DNA of 64,000 nucleotides from NCBI GenBank assembly GCA_017849575.1, contig JAFIGV010000019.1, positions 186,001 through 250,000 of the forward strand, read 5' to 3'. The position numbers and the translations under genes are program-made. This DNA is from Flavipsychrobacter sp. Lineage in GTDB: Bacteria; Bacteroidota; Bacteroidia; Chitinophagales; Chitinophagaceae. Numbering within the stretch: the first letter of the stretch is position 1; each line of letters begins with the position of its first letter. Under the pieces are notes generated by a model, which saw nothing but the letters and a program-made list of their open reading frames with translations, was not told where the DNA came from and did not search any database. Of the stretch, positions 33,591 through 41,024 are shown one piece after another.

Positions 33591-34016
33591 TTACTCGTCC
33601 TTTATCAGCGTAAAACTCTGCGATGCCTGCGTTTCATCCTCCCTTGTTACGAGCACAGTGACAATATAACTACCCGGTGCATAAGGGCTTATATCGCCGC
33701 TGATCTCCCAACACTGACTTCTTGATACGGACGAGAGTTGCTCCCCATTTATGTTTGAAACCGTCATCACTACAGACAAAACAAATTCATTCAATTCAAC
33801 TGCAAATGGTCCTGCAGTAGGATTGGGATAGATCACGCCATAGAGAGGCTTGTCAGTAGGATGGGCTGGACCATCGTATATACAATTGTACTTGCGCTGT
33901 ATGCGCTCCCCATTTGCATCATAACTGTAAAAAATGCCGCATACAGTTTGCTGACTTTGTGCTTTGCCAGCGCTGGCGTACACGAACAAAATAATAAGAA
34001 AGGTAAGGTGCTTCAT
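33591..34016 (-). CDS. Short secreted protein: YD-like header plus T9SS-type sorting domain
   Basis: The 141-residue protein has a signal peptide (ending SAGKAQ), then a single RHS/YD-like segment (FYSYDANGERIQRKYNC), a linker, and a C-terminal domain beginning GVIYPNPTAGPF and ending PYAPGSYIVTVLVTREDETQASQSF, which looks like a T9SS type A sorting domain. There is no room for a catalytic domain. In Bacteroidetes such short YDANGxRIxR proteins often sit next to RHS-family toxin genes, which fits the remnants that follow upstream on this strand. Its function is unknown. Confidence 0.75.
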   Translation of the reverse strand: MKHLTFLIILFVYASAGKAQSQQTVCGIFYSYDANGERIQRKYNCIYDGPAHPTDKPLYGVIYPNPTAGPFAVELNEFVLSVVMTVSNINGEQLSSVSRSQCWEISGDISPYAPGSYIVTVLVTREDETQASQSFTLIKDE

Positions 34017-34073
34017 GTTATTGTGTTTTTAAAAAATGGAATTTTTTATACGAAATACAATCAAAAAATGAAT

Positions 34074-34616
34074 CTATAAACCGAAATGGAAACCGATGCT
34101 GATTGTTATAGGCAAAGGTTCACTGTCAAATTTCACGCTCGGGTTGTTTTTCAACTTATCAAAATCTTTCTGGTATTGATCGCTGCGAAACGGATAATAG
34201 ACTCCGAAAAACAGCTTATTGGGTGCCCTGCCCACTTTCCAATCTAGCCCCACGCCTGCACTCGGACCATAGTAGGTCTTATTGTACTCAGACGCCCCAG
34301 CCACCACAATTACTGCATTGTAGCCATACATAGCTTGTATGGTAGGGCTGAGTTTCTTCTTGGGCAATGCCTTAAACGAAAGACCGCCATTGAAGCCCAG
34401 ACCTTTGAAATTAAATCCTGCACCGGCAAATATGCCAAGGTAAGGAATGGGTACCGCCTCCACTTTAAAGCCAAGCCCTCCGTAGTCTAAACCGGTACCT
34501 AGACCAAAGAATACATTACGCTCCCGTTCATCGTCTCTATACCGCTGCGCCGAGGCAGTATGCAATCCGCAAAAAAGCAGGATGCTGACGATTACTGTAA
34601 ATTTTATTGAATTCAT
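34074..34616 (-). CDS. Secreted beta-barrel-like protein, copy 1
   Basis: The 180-residue protein has a signal peptide (MNSIKFTVIVSILLFCGLHTASA). Short glycine-rich strands follow (FFGLGTGLDYGGLGFKVEAV; GFNFKGLGFNGGLSFK; SISIGFHFGL-type C-terminus) in the alternating pattern of a small outer-membrane beta-barrel. The protein is closely related along its length to the one encoded at 41930-42472 (shared YGYNAVIVV, YGPSxGxGLDWKVGRAPNKLFF, YPFRSxQYQKD). No function is known. The ending in an aromatic-plus-Leu strand fits an outer-membrane insertion signal. Confidence 0.8.
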   Translation of the reverse strand: MNSIKFTVIVSILLFCGLHTASAQRYRDDERERNVFFGLGTGLDYGGLGFKVEAVPIPYLGIFAGAGFNFKGLGFNGGLSFKALPKKKLSPTIQAMYGYNAVIVVAGASEYNKTYYGPSAGVGLDWKVGRAPNKLFFGVYYPFRSDQYQKDFDKLKNNPSVKFDSEPLPITISIGFHFGL

Positions 34617-34851
34617 TGTGTTTGACCTTTGAAACTTGAAATAACCTAAAGCTGCTCTACAAGAAATGTTTTTTGCATATTTAACAGCTTGAGAACTTTA
34701 ATAATATTTTATTTTAATTCGACATGCGCGAGTTACTTGAAAGAAACCGGTGCACAATGGCGCATGATAAGTCTATTCCCTGCAACCATGTTCACCGAAT
34801 ACGGGGGGAGCCCCCTCTATGCTTCCGGATGACTCGCCCGGGGCAGAATTA

Positions 34852-35259
34852 CTAAGGATAAACAATTGTCCAGTTATTTTTCTCCATCGAATCAACAGTT
34901 AATAAATATTTCCGACGGACAATCTGTTCCTGATGATATTGTTCATCACCCTGATACTTAATAAGCGAATCCCGGTTAACAACAAAAAATATCAATACAC
35001 CTAATGCGTTTTCATTAAACCTTCCCTTCCAACCCTTATCGTATGCAAGACTTATTGTATCTGGAAAACTCATAGAGCATACAGAAAAAGAATTTTTTAG
35101 GGTTGTATCTGGATAATCTGTTGAGTAAAACATGTTTATGTTCTCCCCTGTTTTATTAAGAACAGTGATAACACCAATTTCATTATATGTAGGTTTGCAA
35201 CTATTGCTCAACAAAAGTATCATCAACAATGACACTGAAATAACAAAAAAATTTTTCAT
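34852..35259 (-). CDS. Lipoprotein, possible immunity protein
   Basis: The 135-residue protein has a lipoprotein signal (MKNFFVISVSLLMILLLSNSC). The mature part is a beta-rich domain (IGVITVLNKTGENINMFYSTDYPDTTLKNSFSVC...). It lies 15 bp behind the truncated zincin-tip frame on the same strand, the usual place for the immunity gene of a polymorphic toxin. Base composition is AT-rich like its neighbours. The immunity role is inferred from position only. Confidence 0.7.
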   Translation of the reverse strand: MKNFFVISVSLLMILLLSNSCKPTYNEIGVITVLNKTGENINMFYSTDYPDTTLKNSFSVCSMSFPDTISLAYDKGWKGRFNENALGVLIFFVVNRDSLIKYQGDEQYHQEQIVRRKYLLTVDSMEKNNWTIVYP

Positions 35260-35274
35260 AAATGTTAATTTGTG

Positions 35275-35652
35275 TTAAGGATTCATCCACCAATTGAAGC
35301 GCCCAAAAGGAAAATCTGCAATTGACATCAGCCACTGATAGGTTTGGAGGTCAGCACTACCTGGCCAATAGTCTTGCCAACCGGTTAAATCAACCCCTTT
35401 TCTCTGAAAATAGTCATGTCCCATATTAGAAGCATTCCGTTCATACCAAGCATTCTCATCATGTTCATCTCGATTAAAGAGACTATTTATACCCCCCCTG
35501 GTATAACCCTTAAAGCCATACCTCCTGCTTTGCAGGTAATGCCCGTATTCATGCATAAGGTATTCTGAAGCGGGTTTCAATTTACCATATTTGTCATAAG
35601 CTATACCTTCATACTTGAGAACCCTTATGTAGTTTCCTAAATCCTGTCCCCG
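35275..35652 (-). pseudogene. Truncated RHS-type toxin tip with HExxH zincin motif
   Basis: On the minus strand the frame reads GQDLGNYIRVLKYEGIAYD then SEYLMHEYGHYLQSRRYGFKG and ends RFNWWMNP. HEYGH is a zinc-metallopeptidase HExxH motif. The sequence looks like the C-terminal tip of a polymorphic toxin, but nothing of the toxin body is left. The upstream side is cut at a REP-like hairpin (35653-35679), beyond which a transposase gene lies in a different frame. The open frame extends upstream to 35772 only by reading through that element. Without a start codon of its own it is probably not expressed. Confidence 0.6.
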
Positions 35653-35679
35653 TTCGGCGTAGCTTGCAGCTACGTCGCA
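35653..35679 (+). repeat. REP-like hairpin A
   Basis: TTCGGCGTAGC-TTGCA-GCTACGTCGCA: CGTAGC/GCTACG stem with conserved TTCGG head and TCGCA foot. It lies one base beyond the 3' end of the transposase frame. Confidence 0.75.
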
Positions 35680-35680
35680 A

Positions 35681-36106
35681 TTAAACCAACAACTCCAAAT
35701 CAACAAGTCCTTTTGTGCCGGTAAAATATTCCTTAGCGCTACTATAAAGATAATCCTCCTCCCTTTCCACAATTCCCGATCTAACTGGATTCTGATGGAT
35801 GTAATTCAATTTCTGTTGAAAAAATTTTTCACTGCTTAATTCTATTGCATGGTTCTCATGCGTCCATACCTGGTAACGTTCGTTGCGTTCGTGTTGCGCT
35901 GCTGCCTCACCAAATATTCTTAACAGCCATTCCCGTCTGCTTTCCGGCTCTCTTTCTATCGTAGCAATTATTTCCTTACTCGTGTGCCTTTTGAAATCTC
36001 GAACGATGGCGGACAAATTGCCTGCTTGTGATGATGCTATCAAATGAATATGGTTGCTCATAATTACATAAGCATGAAGCCTAAGACTCAGTTCGGCGTA
36101 GTCTCC
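35681..36106 (-). pseudogene. REP-associated tyrosine transposase (RAYT, Y1), 5'-truncated
   Basis: The frame contains LRLHAYVIMSNHIHLIASS (HxH/HUH metal motif) and KLNYIHQNPVRSGIV, which holds the catalytic-type Tyr of Y1/RAYT transposases, with DYLYSSAKEYF after it. An ORF with ATG starts at 36061 (126 residues), but homology clearly begins earlier, and the frame continues upstream (DYAELSLRLHAYVI) to a TAG inside REP-like hairpin B. The first 40-60 residues of a normal RAYT are missing. These enzymes mobilise REP hairpins. This copy is probably inactive. Confidence 0.8.
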
Positions 36107-36120
36107 GGACTACGTCGCAG
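36092..36120 (+). repeat. REP-like hairpin B
   Basis: TTCGGCGTAGTC-TCCG-GACTACGTCGCAG has the same head, stem and foot as hairpin A and cuts the 5' end of the transposase frame. Confidence 0.8.
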
Positions 36121-36226
36121 CGGCAATTGTTCTCCGAACAATAATATTACATGTTTAACCACCCTCTAAAGTTAGCCACTGCATTTGTTAGAAACCTTGA
36201 TTTGCAGTCGGGAGACTGCTATCCAC

Positions 36227-36274
36227 TGCGACGTAGTCAGCTACACACAAGCCTTACCTTCAGACTACGCCGAA
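36227..36274 (-). repeat. REP-like hairpin C, inverted, long loop
   Basis: TGCGACGTAGTC (36227-36238) and GACTACGCCGAA (36263-36274) are the foot and head of the same element in opposite orientation, with a 24-base loop. A degenerate fourth copy, with head CTACGCCGAA, ends at 37116. Confidence 0.7.
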
Positions 36275-36322
36275 CAGGCAATATCAAATACTTCATAACA
36301 TTACAAATAATTTAATTTAAAT

Positions 36323-36775
36323 TTATTTTTTTCGCTTTGCTAGTTTTTCTACGGCTTGTTGAAAATCCTTTGGATAAAGTGATATTTCAATGCTTAAATT
36401 TAAATTTCCAGCCAGTTTCAATAATTCGTTAGGTATAAACGAAGACTGCGAGAGTACGTTTTCTTTATCAATAGTCATTTCTATACCAAATCTTAATGTA
36501 GCATATTCGATTTCCTTTGTTAATCCAACATGTTTAAGCTTAGATTTATTACTCTTTAGAAACTTCACGGCATCTTTTATCTGAGTTTCAAACTCAGTAA
36601 AATCAGCATCACTTACTTCAATAGATAAAGCTGAGTACATCATTTTTGCCCCATTAGGTCGATTAGGTGATTTAGCTTCCCCTATGTACCTTTTCTTGTG
36701 TGGGCTTAGTTTGCTTTTCTCAACAAACGAATCGATGTCTAATTCTTTTCCGATAATTGACAATACACAACTCAT
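36323..36775 (-). CDS. DUF4279-like protein, candidate immunity gene
   Basis: The 150-residue protein starts MSCVLSIIGKELDIDSFVEKSKLSPHK and continues SIEVSDADFTEFETQIKDAVKFLKSNKSKLKHVG and FGIEMTIDKENVLSQSSFIPNELLKLAGNLNLSIEISLY. This pattern of an N-terminal strand, SxxVSDADF and a final LxLSIEISLYP strand resembles DUF4279-type small proteins often found as orphan immunity proteins. It has no signal peptide and acts in the cytoplasm. It is AT-rich. A remnant frame overlaps its start from upstream. The family assignment is tentative. Confidence 0.6.
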   Translation of the reverse strand: MSCVLSIIGKELDIDSFVEKSKLSPHKKRYIGEAKSPNRPNGAKMMYSALSIEVSDADFTEFETQIKDAVKFLKSNKSKLKHVGLTKEIEYATLRFGIEMTIDKENVLSQSSFIPNELLKLAGNLNLSIEISLYPKDFQQAVEKLAKRKK

Positions 36776-36917
36776 TGAAAATATTTTTTAAATGATTAGG
36801 GCCTAAGATAGGGACTCCACCCACAACAGGTATAGGATACCGTATACTCTGAGCTACTTGATTCCAGTCAACAAGAGATCCTGATCCTACCATACTGGCG
36901 AGCCCCCTAAAAAGCGT
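36740..36917 (-). pseudogene. Short frame that may be the end of a lost toxin gene
   Basis: A start-less frame, closed upstream by TAG at 36915-36917, reads TLFRGLASMVGSGSLVDWNQV then AQSIRYPIPVVGGVPILGPN and runs past the start of the DUF4279-like gene before its TGA. A toxin C-terminus overlapping the start of its immunity gene is a common arrangement. The evidence is only the open frame and its position. Confidence 0.35.
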
Positions 36918-37200
36918 CTAGTTGAGTCACCCAGGACGGAAGAAAATTGCCGGCTTCTTCCTTTCGAATGCCAGTTGAAAACCGGCTGTTCATATATGAC
37001 ACGAGAGCGCTGCGCTAACTCTCGCGCCAGAGAGTGTATGTATAGCCCCAAGTGTTCCGTTGCCCCCTCGCGACCTAGTTAACTACCTAGAGTGCTTGGC
37101 TTTAAACTACGCCGAATCGGCACTGTAGATCGCATCTTGCTTTCTAGTCTTGAGTCTCAAGACCAAGAAGACACAGAAACAACTCCCTTTTTCGTAATCA
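36918..37200. other. Gene-free spacer with decayed sequence
   Basis: No gene is supported here. The stretch is GC-richer than the flanking cassette genes, contains a CTCTCGCGCCAGAGAG-like imperfect palindrome near 37020 and ends in a degenerate REP-like head (37106-37116). On the minus strand an open frame (SLARELAQRSRVIYEQPVF) has no start codon. Confidence 0.4.
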
Positions 37201-37974
37201 TTACCGAAAAAAAGTTATGGTCGAAATTGTTTTTTGAATTTCATAGAAATTTTTTATATTCTTGTTCACTAATAAAAAAGATAAATTAATCTCCTCAATA
37301 TCTATCATAAAAAAATATAAATCCGGTAAGTTGGGCAAGAGTATTTTACTGTAAGGAAATAACCATGGTGTGATAGTTTGTGTTTGCCTAAATTTTTCGT
37401 AATCTCCGGAATTTACTTTATTATTTTCATCAAAATTTACGTTGAATATTAAAGGTAGATTGCCCATATATAATTCAGAAGTTTCATCAAGAATATTATA
37501 CAGATACAATGTATCAAAATATTCTATTCGACTCAAATTGTACATAATACTAATTATTTCCATTTGTGGGATACTAAAATTCACAGGATGGGCGGAGTAA
37601 TCTTCCCTGTTCAAAACCTGTAGTAAACTATCTTTCTTGTTAAATATTTTGTAGTAGCTGTTTAACAAATTAGTCGGTAAGCCACTAAGGGATATTTTCA
37701 TGAAATTATCAATTTGAAGGTCTGTATTTCCATATAATTCTACCATCTTGAAGTTGATTGTGAAAGGTAGGTCCATGATTTCCAAACTGTCGGAAGTAGT
37801 ATCTAGTACCATTAACTTCTATCCATTGCACGCTGTTTCCGATAGGGGCGGTGATTGTACCATATCTTAAATTGCCGCACATTTCCTTTTTCCGAGATCT
37901 TCGTCGATGTTTACTTTTGTTGACTTTTGAGTACACCCCAAAATAAAAATATATAGACCACAAATATATTTCAT
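37201..37974 (-). pseudogene. Broken lipoprotein gene (two frames)
   Basis: A minus-strand ATG at 37974 opens a lipoprotein signal, MKYICGLYIFILGC, that stops after 35 codons. In the same phase, 162 bases further on, a 203-codon frame begins (37812; MVLDTTSDSLEIMDLPFTINF) and runs to 37201. The gap is bridged by a different phase (CGNLRYGTITAPIGNSVQW, then EVNGTRYYF) that is open from 37963 to 37709. The simplest reading is one lipoprotein gene of about 255 codons with two compensating shifts. Alternatively the 203-residue frame alone is expressed. AT-rich; no family recognised. Confidence 0.5.
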
Positions 37975-37978
37975 CTAT

Positions 37979-38167
37979 TTATGTTTTTAGTATTTTAAAT
38001 ATTATCCAAATCATGAGTATAAGCAGACTACCAAATAGGGAATTTAATAGTGGATCGTCGTCCAATATTGCCTTCCAACTCCTAGTAAATCCGGTTAGTA
38101 ACCAACGAAAAAAGGCGCCAGGAATCAATAACAAAAAGTCTATTATTAATTCTACGATTTGACTCAT
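37979..38167 (-). CDS. Small membrane protein
   Basis: The 62-residue product has two hydrophobic helices (IVELIIDFLLLIPGAFFRWLL and LLNSLFGSLLILMIWIIFKIL) separated by a short charged loop (SWKAILDDDP). It ends 4 bp before the lipoprotein signal at 37974, so the two are translationally close. It could be a small inner-membrane immunity protein or an unrelated peptide; the sequence does not decide. Confidence 0.5.
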   Translation of the reverse strand: MSQIVELIIDFLLLIPGAFFRWLLTGFTRSWKAILDDDPLLNSLFGSLLILMIWIIFKILKT

Positions 38168-38544
38168 GGATTAATTTTTTATTCCAGTAGCATCCCACTG
38201 ACGCGAGATTTCCGAAAGATGTCCCGTGTCCTCTTTATATCGTCTTACGCGATTCTCCTGAAAGGGACTCGCGCACATCAGGGTAATAGCAGTTTGGTTC
38301 CATCATCTGTCTGCTTGCAATTTAACTACGGACTAACTGGAAATACTTCCAACAAAATTTTCGAACTTTCATGGTTAAATTTAGGGAATTGCGCCCCAAT
38401 GCGGGCGAGTCCTTCTCTCCTCATAACATAAAGATAGTCACCCCTTTATTTCGGCTATAAATATTAAGGCAAATCAAAAATATTTCAGAATAACTTTTGC
38501 ACAACTTCACTTTTTGTGAACTTTCGCTACTTTTACATCATGAT
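38168..38544. other. Gene-free spacer ahead of the HigBA locus
   Basis: I see no supported gene. The plus-strand open frame at 38159-38431 has no coding character. On the minus strand a 33-codon frame (MRREGLARIGAQFPKFNHE) has no family resemblance. A GACTCGCCCG motif here (minus strand, 38403-38412) also occurs on the plus strand at 34832-34841, near the other end of the cassette region. Confidence 0.4.
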
Positions 38545-38878
38545 ATGAAAGTCCATTTGATAAAAGAAAAAAACAATCAGGGATTACATAGCTGGGAATA
38601 GTGGTAACAAGGCATCGTTTGAAGAATGGCTTTCAAAAGTAAAATTAGCTGATTGGACTACCACTGAAGATGTAGTTCAAACTTTCCCTTCTGCTGATTT
38701 TTTAGGCAATAGTTCTGACAGAGTGATTTTTGATACTGCAGGGAATAAGTACAGGATGATTTGTAAATATTCATTTGGCAGCACAAGTATCAGATTGTAT
38801 GTATGCTGGATAGGCACTCATGCAGCCTATGACAAAGTTTGCAAACAGGAAAAACAATATACGGTCTTTGACTATTAA
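38545..38878 (+). pseudogene. higB: HigB-type mRNA interferase toxin, frameshifted in an A7 run
   Basis: From ATG 38545 the frame reads MKVHLIKEKN and stops within 18 codons. Removing one A from the A7 run at 38567-38573 restores a full HigB: MKVHLIKEKTIRDYIAGNSG, then KASFEEWLSKVKLADW, NSSDRVIFD, KYRMICKYSF and CWIGTHAAYDKVC, ending QYTVFDY at 38878. The total length is 3n+1, as expected for a single inserted base, and there is no other damage. HigB toxins cleave mRNA on the ribosome. The antitoxin follows after 10 bp. Confidence 0.85.
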
Positions 38879-38888
38879 AATAAGTGCT

Positions 38889-39362
38889 ATGGAAACATTG
38901 AAATATAAAATAATTAAATCCAAAAAGCAATACAATGAATATTGCCAGGCACTTCACGATTTGGATTTTGCTACAAAAAGGAAAACCAAAGCAGTAGAAG
39001 ATGAAATGGAATTGCTCACTTTTTTGATTGAAAAATACGATGAAGAAAACAGCAATTTTGAAATACTTGAACCTATTCCATTACTAAAGTCTCTGATGAA
39101 AGAGCATAAAATGAAGGCGGTTGATTTGGCAAAGCTCCTGAATGTAAGCGAAGGCTTGGTTTCTGACATGCTTAATTACAAGAAGGGCTTATCAAAAGAT
39201 ACCATCCGCATTCTTTCAGAGAGGTTTAAATTGAACCAGGAGGCGTTTAACAGACCCTATGAATTGCATGTGTCTGTAAGCTCCAAGTTTAAAGATGCAA
39301 AAATGATGAACACAAGGAAGAAACTGGCTATACCACCCAGTGCGGGGTACAGTGGGCGGTGA
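38889..39362 (+). CDS. higA: HigA-type antitoxin, XRE family
   Basis: The 157-residue protein from ATG 38889 (METLKYKIIKSKKQYNEYCQ) has the N-terminal helix typical of HigA partners. A helix-turn-helix follows (MKAVDLAKLLNVSEGLVSDMLNYKKGLSKDTIRILSERF) and a C-terminal RPYELHVSVSSKFKDAKMMNTRKKLA segment. It binds its own promoter and the toxin. The last residues (IPPSAGYSGR) look like read-through into non-coding sequence, so the 3' end may have been altered. The start at 38820 lies inside higB in another frame and is not used. Confidence 0.88.
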   Translation: METLKYKIIKSKKQYNEYCQALHDLDFATKRKTKAVEDEMELLTFLIEKYDEENSNFEILEPIPLLKSLMKEHKMKAVDLAKLLNVSEGLVSDMLNYKKGLSKDTIRILSERFKLNQEAFNRPYELHVSVSSKFKDAKMMNTRKKLAIPPSAGYSGR

Positions 39363-39403
39363 AAACGGTGGCAAAGCAAGCAGGCATCATCAAGACATTT
39401 CAC

Positions 39404-39547
39404 AACCACCCCGCCCTACGGGCACCCCGCCTTAATAAGGCAGGGAGTTGCCCAACTTCAGTTCTTTGATGCAGCTTAATCGAAGTGCTCAAGCGGGGAC
39501 AATCCTTCCCTTCACAAGGGAAGGTGCCCGAAGGGCGGAAGGGTTGG
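39404..39547. repeat. MITE-like element with imperfect terminal inverted repeats
   Basis: The left end AACCACCCCGCCCTACGGGC (39404-39423) is an imperfect inverse of the right end (39523-39547, GGTGCCCGAAGGGCGG...). Between them lie further hairpins: CCCGCCTTAATAAGGCAGGG, and CCTTCCCTT-CAC-AAGGGAAGG (39504-39524). No ORF is present. It occupies part of the gene-free stretch behind higA. Confidence 0.5.
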
Positions 39548-39591
39548 ATCTGAATTCCTATCATTTGTCAACATACCACGCAACGTCCGTT

Positions 39592-39678
39592 ACATTAGCA
39601 CATTAGCACATTAGTACATTAGCACATCAGCACACTAGCACATCAGCACACTAGCACATTAGCACATTAGCACATTAC
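39592..39678. repeat. 8-bp tandem repeat (ACATTAGC), about 11 units
   Basis: Units of ACATTAGC with ACATCAGC, ACACTAGC and ACATTAGT variants run from 39592 into the stop codon of kbl (39675-39677). Variant units alternate in the middle, which suggests block duplication. Confidence 0.9.
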
Positions 39679-40865
39679 TTAATCACCCCGAGCTCTTTCC
39701 CCACTTTTGTAAAGGCGGCGATTGCCCTATCGAGCTGTTCACGGTTGTGCGCCGCAGAAATCTGCACACGAATACGCGCCTGACCTTTTGCTACCACAGG
39801 ATAGAAAAACCCGATCACGTAGATGCCTTCGTCGAGGAGTTTTGCAGCCATTTGCTGCGCCAGCACGGCATCATAAAGCATGATGGGTGTGATAGGGTGC
39901 GTGCCGGGCTTTATATCAAAACCTGCTTCGGTCATCTTACTGCGGAAGTACGTGGTATTGTCTTCCAGTTTGTCGCGCAGCTCCGTGGTTTGGCTCAGCA
40001 TATCGAGCACGGCAATAGAAGCGCCCACTACCGATGGAGCCACGGTGTTGGAAAATAAATAGGGACGGCTACGCTGCCGCAACATTTCGATCATTTCCTT
40101 CTTGCCGCTGGTAAAACCGCCCGATGCTCCACCGAGTGCCTTACCTAATGTGCCGGTAATGATATCTACACGGTCCATAACGCCGCAAAGTTCATGTACC
40201 CCTCTGCCGGTCTTTCCCATAAAGCCGGATGAGTGACTTTCATCAATCATCACCACGGCATCATATTGATCGGCGAGGTCGCAGATCTTATCGAGTTGCG
40301 CAATGGTACCATCCATAGAAAATACAGAATCCGTTACGATCATCCGCGTACGCGCATCTTCCAACGACTGCAACTGAGCTTCGAGATCTGCCATATCATT
40401 GTGACGATAGCGGGCGCGTTTCGCTTTACATAGACGCACACCGTCTATTATTGACGCATGGTTCAGTTCATCAGAAATGATAGCATCTTCCTCTCCCAGC
40501 AAGGGCTCGAACACACCTCCATTGGCATCAAAGCAGGCAACGTAAAGAATAGTATCCTCCGTGCCGAGAAATTCAGAAAGCTTATGCTCCAGTTCTTTGT
40601 GAATATCCTGTGTGCCGCAGATAAAGCGTACGGAGCTCATGCCATAGCCGCGCTCATCAACCGTTTTCTTGGCAGCTTCTAGCACGCGGGGATGGGAAGA
40701 AAGTCCCAGATAATTATTGGCACAGAAGTTCAACACCTTTTTGCCATTTACGGTAATCTCGGCTCCCTGCGGAGATTCGATAATGCGCTCTTTTTTATAA
40801 AGTCCTGCATTTTCTATTTCCTGAAGTTCGTTGTGTAAACGCTGGTAGAACGACTGACTTGACAT
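39675..40865 (-). CDS. kbl: Glycine C-acetyltransferase (2-amino-3-ketobutyrate CoA ligase)
   Basis: The 396-residue PLP enzyme of the alpha-oxoamine synthase family cleaves 2-amino-3-ketobutyrate with CoA to glycine and acetyl-CoA in threonine degradation. PLP-binding Lys242 lies in [32 protein letters not shown] and [10 protein letters not shown] are family motifs. ATG 40865 ([15 protein letters not shown]) matches the usual start. A promoter-like TTTT-N19-TTATTTTG lies 22-52 bases upstream. No threonine dehydrogenase gene is adjacent. The tandem repeat abuts its stop codon. Confidence 0.94.
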   Translation of the reverse strand: MSSQSFYQRLHNELQEIENAGLYKKERIIESPQGAEITVNGKKVLNFCANNYLGLSSHPRVLEAAKKTVDERGYGMSSVRFICGTQDIHKELEHKLSEFLGTEDTILYVACFDANGGVFEPLLGEEDAIISDELNHASIIDGVRLCKAKRARYRHNDMADLEAQLQSLEDARTRMIVTDSVFSMDGTIAQLDKICDLADQYDAVVMIDESHSSGFMGKTGRGVHELCGVMDRVDIITGTLGKALGGASGGFTSGKKEMIEMLRQRSRPYLFSNTVAPSVVGASIAVLDMLSQTTELRDKLEDNTTYFRSKMTEAGFDIKPGTHPITPIMLYDAVLAQQMAAKLLDEGIYVIGFFYPVVAKGQARIRVQISAAHNREQLDRAIAAFTKVGKELGVIK

Positions 40866-40998
40866 ATTGCCCAATGATTTTATCCGGCAAAATAAGCATA
40901 AAGCGGGCAGATAGAAAACGCAGTGTAGCTGCAGATGCCTTTGCTCCAAAAATTAGTTAAATCAAATCTGTAACAAGAATGCAGATAGTGCGATCTAC

Positions 40999-41006
40999 TA
41001 CATTTG
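40999..41006 (+). promoter_or_regulatory. -7 box of the gene at 41025
   Basis: TACATTTG is a perfect TAnnTTTG, 18 bases ahead of the TTG start proposed at 41025. No good -33 element is seen. Confidence 0.5.
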
Positions 41007-41024
41007 CAGATTAGTCAAATTCTC

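Noticed and set aside
33366-33725. Plus-strand ORF of 119 codons
   Set aside because: It overlaps the histone-like gene, a strong terminator and the antisense T9SS-type gene.
35653-35772. N-terminal extension of the zincin frame (MWKGRRIIFIVALRN...)
   Set aside because: This part is a shifted-frame reading of the transposase gene and of the REP hairpin, so it is not part of the toxin protein.
37092-37289. Plus-strand ORF of 65 codons
   Set aside because: It runs over a degenerate REP-like head and the 3' end of the minus-strand lipoprotein frame; no features support it.
38159-38431. Plus-strand ORF of 90 codons
   Set aside because: No signal, domain or promoter, and codon use is not protein-like; it falls in the spacer ahead of higBA.
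39592-39678. CRISPR-like repeat array
   Set aside because: The units are 8 bp with no spacers; it is a simple tandem repeat.
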